Below, one piece after another: positions 8,269-12,644 of a stretch of 12,644 nucleotides of DNA. The notes below the pieces were generated by a model, which had not been told where the DNA came from, did not search any database, and was given only the letters and a program-made list of their open reading frames with translations. Source of the DNA: Candolleomyces eurysporus (Eukaryota; Basidiomycota; Agaricomycetes; Agaricales; Psathyrellaceae). The stretch lies in the NCBI GenBank assembly GCA_027579435.1, contig JANBPK010000402.1, positions 1 to 12,644 on the forward strand, in the 5' to 3' direction. The translations under genes were made by a program, and so were the position numbers. Each line of letters begins with the position of its first letter. Position 1 is the stretch's first letter.

Positions 8269-8887
8269 GGCTGAAGGCGCGTACGCAAGTAGGAAGAAGT
8301 GTTGCTGAGGAAAGAAGGGGGTTGAAGCTCGAAGTTCCAGCCCACGCGGATATTGCCGTGTAAGATAGTCCGTTTGATGTACTGGTTCAACTGGGTTGGC
8401 TTGTGGTTTGGTTTGGGTAGGGGCCGCAAGCCTGGCATTTGGCGTGTGAGCCTGACCATTCCCTTTTTCGAGTCTTCCATTCAGCTTTGACAGACAAGTA
8501 ATACGAGATAACAGCACTGCATTATCAGGGAAAACAGCCAATTGGATTGATTTGAAGCCATACCCGTAACAGAACTGACCTGTCAAAGAAGTCTGTGTCT
8601 GTGAATCACCGCGGTCATTGTATCTTGGGAGGTCCGTGGTCATAGGACAGCAGTGGTAGAGACTCTGAAACATTGTACCAACCATAAATGTAACCAATTC
8701 ATATGCATTTACAGTTACCCAACCGGAAAAGCATGGTTCGAGGCAAGATCTGGGCTTGATCAATTTGTATTTGGGTGGGGCATTTACAGTGGCAAAGGTA
8801 CCTATAGGTACGCCTTTTTGACGAGTAGAAAGGGGCTAAGGGGTCACTGGCAGTGCGTGAACACAAAATGTTATCCGTGAGGTGATC
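8269..8887. other. Upstream region of the coiled-coil gene, single copy
   Basis: Lies between the coiled-coil start and block F3. The minus-strand frame of exon 1 stays open to 8763 by chance, but the extension has no protein-like features and I take it as leader or promoter. A perfect 14-nt palindrome GTACCTATAGGTAC sits at 8798-8811. No other gene was recognised. Confidence 0.4.
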
Positions 8888-9319
8888 GTTAGATTGTTAC
8901 ATGTACAGTGATGTAGTGTACTTGACACGTCCCTTTGTCGAATTATGTATTTATACCAATTCACACTTGTTCTTCTGTACGTCCGTTGCTCTCACTATAG
9001 CTGCTAAAAGAAATGACTGTCAATTGACTGTGTACATACGTCTACATACTGCTGATAAAAATATAAAACTTGAACGTTTGAACCTATCCATACGATATAA
9101 CAGCGAAACGAATCAGCGCTTGAAGGCGAAAGGGAGGGAACATGGCCGGGCGAGGAAATCTGCGTAGTATAACGGATAGGCAAAACGATATAATACAAAG
9201 ATGCGAGTAGCAATCATCGACAGAGAGAGAAATTCAACCGTGACTTGAAGCTGTGCGCTTCAGGAGGAAGACGTACGTCAGTAAGTTGCCCGCCGACGGA
9301 TCAACCACCATGTCCTTAG
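8888..9319. repeat. Repeat block F, copy 3
   Basis: Long ordered similarity with F4 (11092-11527): TATTTATACCAATTC, then TACGTCTACATACTGCT, then ACGTTTGAACCTATCCATA, then CTTGAAGGCGAAAGGGAGG, then GGATAGGCAAAACGATATAATACAAAGATGCG in parts, then AAGCTGTGCGCTTCAG, ending in TGTCCTTAGCTAATGCTGACGC, where the Tag1-like 3' exon starts. Its beginning resembles the sequence just after the stop codon of MD gene B, so F is the space between an MD gene 3' end and a convergent Tag1-like 3' end. Confidence 0.85.
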
Positions 9320-9680
9320 CTAATGCTGACGCTGTAAAAAAGGAAACTCCTCCAAAGTCCTCCTGGGGTTCTTCATCTCTGCTTTAAACAAACTCTCCCT
9401 ATTGAACCTCATGTTTCCATGGAATGGGAGACCCGAGGACAAGGTAGTTGGACGATGCTTATGGTGGGCGGGAGGCTTATTAGCCTGAGCCTGAGTTTGA
9501 TCCTGGATGGGAGTCAGGCGAAGACGATCACAGAGGGGACCCTCGACGGTGAGCCTGACAGCTGCTGTGCCTTGAATACCCGCTAGGGCGCCATCTGAGT
9601 CGAACATAATATGTGACCATTATTTTATTAGCATAAGAGTTTAAAGAGCGGGAGCGAAAGAAGGAGGAGAGGCGAAGCAC
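9320..9680 (-). pseudogene. DUF3712/Tag1-like gene copy C: last exon plus most of the last intron
   Basis: Collinear with 11528-11885 of copy D: same stop context (CAGCATTAG), SDGALAGIQGTAAVRLTVEG, SLFKAEMK, EEFPFLQRQH. The middle is altered by compensating indels (SPPSDSHSGSGSG of copy D is read as DRLRLTPIQDQTQ here). The 3' splice site is damaged: copy D has CGCAG before the exon, while this copy reads TCACATATT there with no AG. Similarity stops within the last intron at about 9680, at the position of copy D's 5' splice site, where unrelated sequence begins. A non-functional fragment. Confidence 0.75.
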
Positions 9681-9819
9681 ATCAACGCCTGCTCGGACAG
9701 AGAAGAATCCTCGCTTCCACGCATCCTTGAGAAATCCTGCGATAAAAGTGGCGTTGGTCGTTGGGTCACTAGCGAGGAGACCCTCATATGGGTTGGCCAT
9801 GAGCCGCCCACTGGTGGAT
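9681..9819 (-). pseudogene. Orphan exon-like fragment of unknown gene
   Basis: Preceded on the minus strand by a good 3' splice site (TTTCTCTCTC..CTTGTCTGTAG at 9820) and followed by GT exactly at the join with Tag1-like copy C. The open frame reads STSGRLMANPYEGLLASDPT, then TNATFIAGFLKDAWKRG, then FFSVRAGVD. It looks like a real protein segment with an N-glycosylation sequon (NAT), but I do not recognise the family and nothing upstream continues it. Probably an exon captured at a duplication breakpoint. It matches no other part of this window. Confidence 0.35.
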
Positions 9820-9889
9820 CTACAGACAAGGAAACTTCGAGAGAGAGAAAGTATGTACTGGCGATGCAGATTCTCCGGGACGACCGAAA

Positions 9890-10104
9890 TGATTGTATAT
9901 CTGGGCCATTTCGAGGCAGAGCACTCGCCTGCAGCAAGCGCCCGTCCCCCGACGAGGGTCCAACGTGGGCCGAAGGCTGCGGGCACGAGCAGTCCAATAT
10001 ATCGACAGGCATGCCTCGTGCTGATTCCTCTTTCTTTCCCACCTCACCATACACCCTCTACTAGGTCGCTCTNCCCCAGCCTCTACAAACTGCAACCGTT
10101 GAAC
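9890..10104 (+). promoter_or_regulatory. Promoter/leader region of MD gene B
   Basis: Conserved with 5560-5811 upstream of copy A, including GCAGAGC, CAGCAAGCGCC, CGTCCCCC, CAACGTGG.CCGAA, GCATGCCTCGTG and CTCTACTAGGTCG. Such conservation outside the coding frame, with many indels, supports 10105 as the true start and this segment as duplicated upstream DNA. One N is present at 10073. Confidence 0.5.
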
Positions 10105-11094
10105 ATGGACAACCCATCATCGTTACAAACGACTGTCAAACGCCTCTGGCCTCGGCGTCGTGCCAGAGCATCCGCTGTTGGTGTCGAAGATCCGGAAACT
10201 GCGCAATCTACGTCCTCAACTCCTAGCACGCTCGACACGACAGCGACCTCTTCGAGTCGTATTTCATCACTCCTGCGGGGACTCGGACCATGGCGACGGC
10301 GGCTAGATTCTCAGCAGGCTACAAGCATCCAGGCCGCATCTTCCGTCTTAGAAGGGAGAAATACAGGAGCTGTGCTCCATCCAGAGCTCAGGGAGCCTAC
10401 ACCGAGTGAAGGTACGCGAGCAAAAGTAATAGCCCAAGAGATATGCCTCACAGTGTACATGACAGTGATACCTTCACACTTTGGCGAAGGATATCCCGTG
10501 CAGCTGCCCACGTGTCCAAGAGAACTTGTTGAAGAGCCCAACCAGAGTGCAATTCCACAGAACACTAGTACTCCGCCGAGCCCGACTGCTGCAGCAACTT
10601 CAGCCTCGACGTTCTCCCATGCGCGCGACATCCGCATACTAGGGAATGTACATATAACAAATCATCAAGGGACCGACTGGAATGCGACATCAAATACTGC
10701 CCCGACTGGGATCACACCAGAGGCTACTAGCCGTGCTCGCGCTGCCCAAGAAGGTCTGTCGACTGAGAACAACTGAATTTTCAAAGAAATAGTCGCTAAT
10801 ATTTTCTTGCTCGAACTCATAGATCGAGGTGGCCTTCACGATGAATACGTGCAACAGGGCCAAGATACACGTTCCAAGGAGGAAACGGATAGGTTGCCGG
10901 GAGACACAGCAGTTTTCCGATTCCAAGCATCGTTGGAATTGAATGCGCGTGCACAGCAGCAGATCGAGATCCTGCAACGTGTGGCACTGACGTCTTTTTT
11001 TTTTTTTTCCCGACACGAACACGAAACAATAAGCGATTGTCCTGAAAGCGAGGAGCACACACTTCGGCTGTGCAGCTGTATCTCCGATCGGTAA
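10105..11094 (+). CDS. MD gene copy B: hypothetical low-complexity protein
   Basis: Model: exon 1 10105-10753, intron 10754-10822 (GTCTGT, branch-like GCTAAT, CATAG), exon 2 10823-11094; 306 residues. The ATG at 10105 is supported because copy A shares it and its context. Seen in the protein: basic patches RRRAR (17-21) and WRRRLDSQ (63-70), long Ser/Thr runs, a Pro/Ser/Thr region (150-170), then a compact segment ARDIRILGNVHITNHQG (173-189). Such a segment (two short beta-strands followed by Asn/Gly) resembles the linker often seen before NACHT domains in mushroom NLR-like proteins; this is a recollection and weak. Exon 2 is helical (RFQASLELNARAQQQIEIL) and holds 13 T residues in a row (10995-11007) coding Phe. 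A further 42-nt in-frame intron at 10412-10453 (GTACGC...CACAG) is possible. No P-loop or other domain is present, so this may be a short or truncated member. Function unknown. Confidence 0.5.
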
Positions 11095-11527
11095 ATTGTA
11101 CATACTACGGTGACGTACTGTATGATTGGACTTGTCTAACGGTATTTATACCAATTCGCCTTAGTTCCCTCTGACACTGTTGTTCACTGTAGCTTCGAAC
11201 AGAAAGTCTGCTAATTATTTGTATACGTCTACATACTGCTTATGATAATTCAATAACTCCAACGTTTGAACCTGTCCATATGATATAACAAAGCAAAGCG
11301 ACGTGGAGGGCACGGAACAGCTCAAAATTAGAGCTCACAGCACTTGAAGGTGAAAGGGAAGGAACCATGACAATGAAATCTGCCTAATACGATGGATAGG
11401 CGAAAACGATATAATACAAAGATGCGGGTAACAACCATTAACGAAGAGAGAGGTTCAAGCTGTGCGCTTCAGAAGGAGACGTCCATGAGTAATTAAAACC
11501 GCCCAACGACCACATGTCCTAAGCTAG
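11092..11527. repeat. Repeat block F, copy 4 (between convergent genes)
   Basis: Starts at the MD gene B stop codon and ends at the Tag1-like copy D stop codon, so it holds both 3' flanks. Shares long ordered similarity with F3 and shorter stretches with F1 and F2, for example TATTTATACCAATTCG, GAACAGAAAGTCTGC, CGTTTGAACCTGTCCATA and GATATAATACAAAGATGCG. Confidence 0.85.
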
Positions 11528-12644
11528 CTAATGCTGACGCTGTATAAAAGGAAACTCCTCCAAGATCCTCCCGAGACCCTTCATTTCCCCTTGAAACAAA
11601 CTCTTCTTATTAATCCTCACGCTGCCCTGGAATGGGAGACCGGCAAGCACGAGGTAGTTGGACGATGCTTGTGGTGGGTGGGAGCCCTGTTCACCTGAAC
11701 CTGATCCTGAATGGGAGTCGGAAGGAGGCGAAAATAGAGGGAGACCCTCGACAGTGACCCCGACGGCTGCTGTACCTTGAATACCCGCTAGGGCGCCATC
11801 TGAGTTGAATATAACCTGCGACAACAATTTCATGAGCATAGAGTTTTAAGAGCGAGAAGCGAATGAAGGAGGAGAGGCGAGGCACACGCACCTTGCTAAC
11901 AAAATTACTAAACTCCTTCTGCCTCCCCGGCAGCACCTCAAGCGGTACGTCCACTACTTTGGCCGTGACTGCGTACACTGCGCCTGTCTCCTTCTCTTTG
12001 CCCTCTTTTCCCTTTCCTTTTCTCTTTCCCTTTCGCTCTCCCACTCCATCTTAATCTCCGCCCTCCTCTTCTCCATCGTCGTCGAGATCAACACGTACAC
12101 TCTTCGCGTTCAACCACTCCTCCGGCCTTATATGCCCAAACGCACGCTCAGGCAACGGGTCAGGTAACGGGTCACGCGGTGGAGGTGGAGTCCGGCCTTT
12201 CGACCCAGTCCAGGAGAACCCATACTCATGCTCCCCATCGTCGTACTCCCACCCTTCCCTCCTACTACTCCTCGTCGCGGTCGCGTTATCCGAATCCGAA
12301 TCGCCATCCCCTGGAACCTCCCCATCAAATACCAGCACATCCGGCAAAATCCTCGACACGTTCAGCCCGACATCCATCCCCTTCGGCAGCACGATCCGCC
12401 CCTCGACCACCCCGCTCGCCACAAACTGCCCGTTCGGNCCTGTAGGCTTGAGCTTCATATCGCGGATCGTCACATTCTGCAGGAGGTGCGGNCGGGGGTT
12501 GGGTGCTGGGAACTCGGCGGGGACNGTNAGGCCNGCGACCGGGAAGAAGGAGGGTGGGGTGAGGGAGATGAGGATGGGGTTGGNGAGGCCGGAGAGGTAG
12601 CGTTTGAGGAAGGCGGAGAGGGTTTTGAAGGAGCCGGGGCTGAT
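11528..12644 (-). CDS. DUF3712/Tag1-like protein, C-terminal part (copy D), runs off right edge
   Basis: Penultimate exon from the edge (12644) to 11892, intron 11891-11816 (76 nt, GTGCGT...CGCAG), last exon 11815-11528, phase 0. Segments in order: SFKTLSAFLKRYLSG, NPILISLT, LTVPAEFPAP, NVTIRDMKLKPTGPNG, GRIVLPKGMDVGLNVSRILP, DVLVFDGEVP, a disordered acidic insert, PERAFGHIRPEEWLNAKSVRV, a Lys/Glu-rich linker, AVYAVTAKVVDVPLEVLPGR, EFSNFVSKVIFNSDGALAGI, NYLVLAGLPFQGSVRINK. This pattern agrees with the C-terminus of large fungal proteins often annotated as pre-rRNA processing protein, containing DUF3712 repeats, related to yeast vacuolar Tag1 (recalled, not searched). Known for Tag1: vacuolar membrane, end of autophagy. 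Oddity: an in-frame TAA at 12053-12051 in the Lys/Glu linker splits the frame, although the same frame resumes directly after it. This could be a mutation, compensating indels, an unseen intron, or an error (several N bases lie nearby). Confidence 0.6.

Noticed and set aside
8676..8720. ACCAATTCATATG shared with F2, suggesting another F copy
   Set aside because: Only about 13 nt match and the surrounding words do not follow in order, so chance similarity in AT-rich DNA is as likely.
7900..8763. Long minus-strand open frame of 287 codons
   Set aside because: Only its internal MPSK... start is used, in exon 1 of the coiled-coil model. The rest crosses the upstream region and reads exon 2 in the wrong frame, while another frame carries the amphipathic helix.
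9727..10104. Upstream extension of the MD gene B open frame
   Set aside because: Copy A conserves the ATG equivalent to 10105 but has a different, non-matching frame upstream. The extension also overlaps the orphan minus-strand exon and contains an N.

Overview
The window looks like nuclear DNA of a filamentous basidiomycete (Agaricomycetes). Every gene that can be read is broken by short GT-AG introns of about 42-110 nt. The gene content (lignocellulose-oxidising enzymes, a large vacuolar or pre-rRNA-type conserved protein, lineage-specific low-complexity proteins) fits a plant-biomass-degrading mushroom, and there is no operon structure. Scattered N bases (10073 and several after 12438) indicate a draft assembly.

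Left part (1-4000): a secreted redox pair. On the minus strand at the left edge is the 5' end of a gene for a secreted cellobiose-dehydrogenase-type cytochrome (AA8/DOMON). It has a signal peptide split by an intron and the GGGM heme-ligand motif. Divergent from it on the plus strand, 2.3 kb away, is a complete seven-exon, 251-residue AA9 lytic polysaccharide monooxygenase (LPMO) gene. AA8 cytochromes of cellobiose dehydrogenases pass electrons to AA9 LPMO copper, so this is a plausible electron donor/acceptor neighbourhood. The DNA between them holds no convincing intact gene, only a weak F-box-like remnant.

Centre (4000-5260): one small single-pass membrane protein gene of unknown function. 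It has two exons, an acidic N-terminus and a strongly basic C-terminus. A nested inverted repeat lies upstream of it.

Right part (5260-12644): a decayed array of segmental duplications. Three blocks recur: (i) the 5' region of a plus-strand gene whose product begins MDxPSS; (ii) an AT-rich intergenic block, here called F; (iii) the 3' exon(s) of a minus-strand gene resembling the C-terminus of fungal DUF3712/Tag1-like proteins. The most complete arrangement is MD gene B (10105-11094), F4, then Tag1-like copy D (11528 to right edge), so the ancestral unit is probably a convergent gene pair sharing F. Other copies are truncated, frameshifted or joined to unrelated sequence. A single-copy stretch (about 7480-8890) between two repeat blocks carries a probable small minus-strand coiled-coil gene.

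The left redox genes plausibly work together. The right half shows duplication and decay rather than a pathway. All exon structures were read by eye and should be treated as models.
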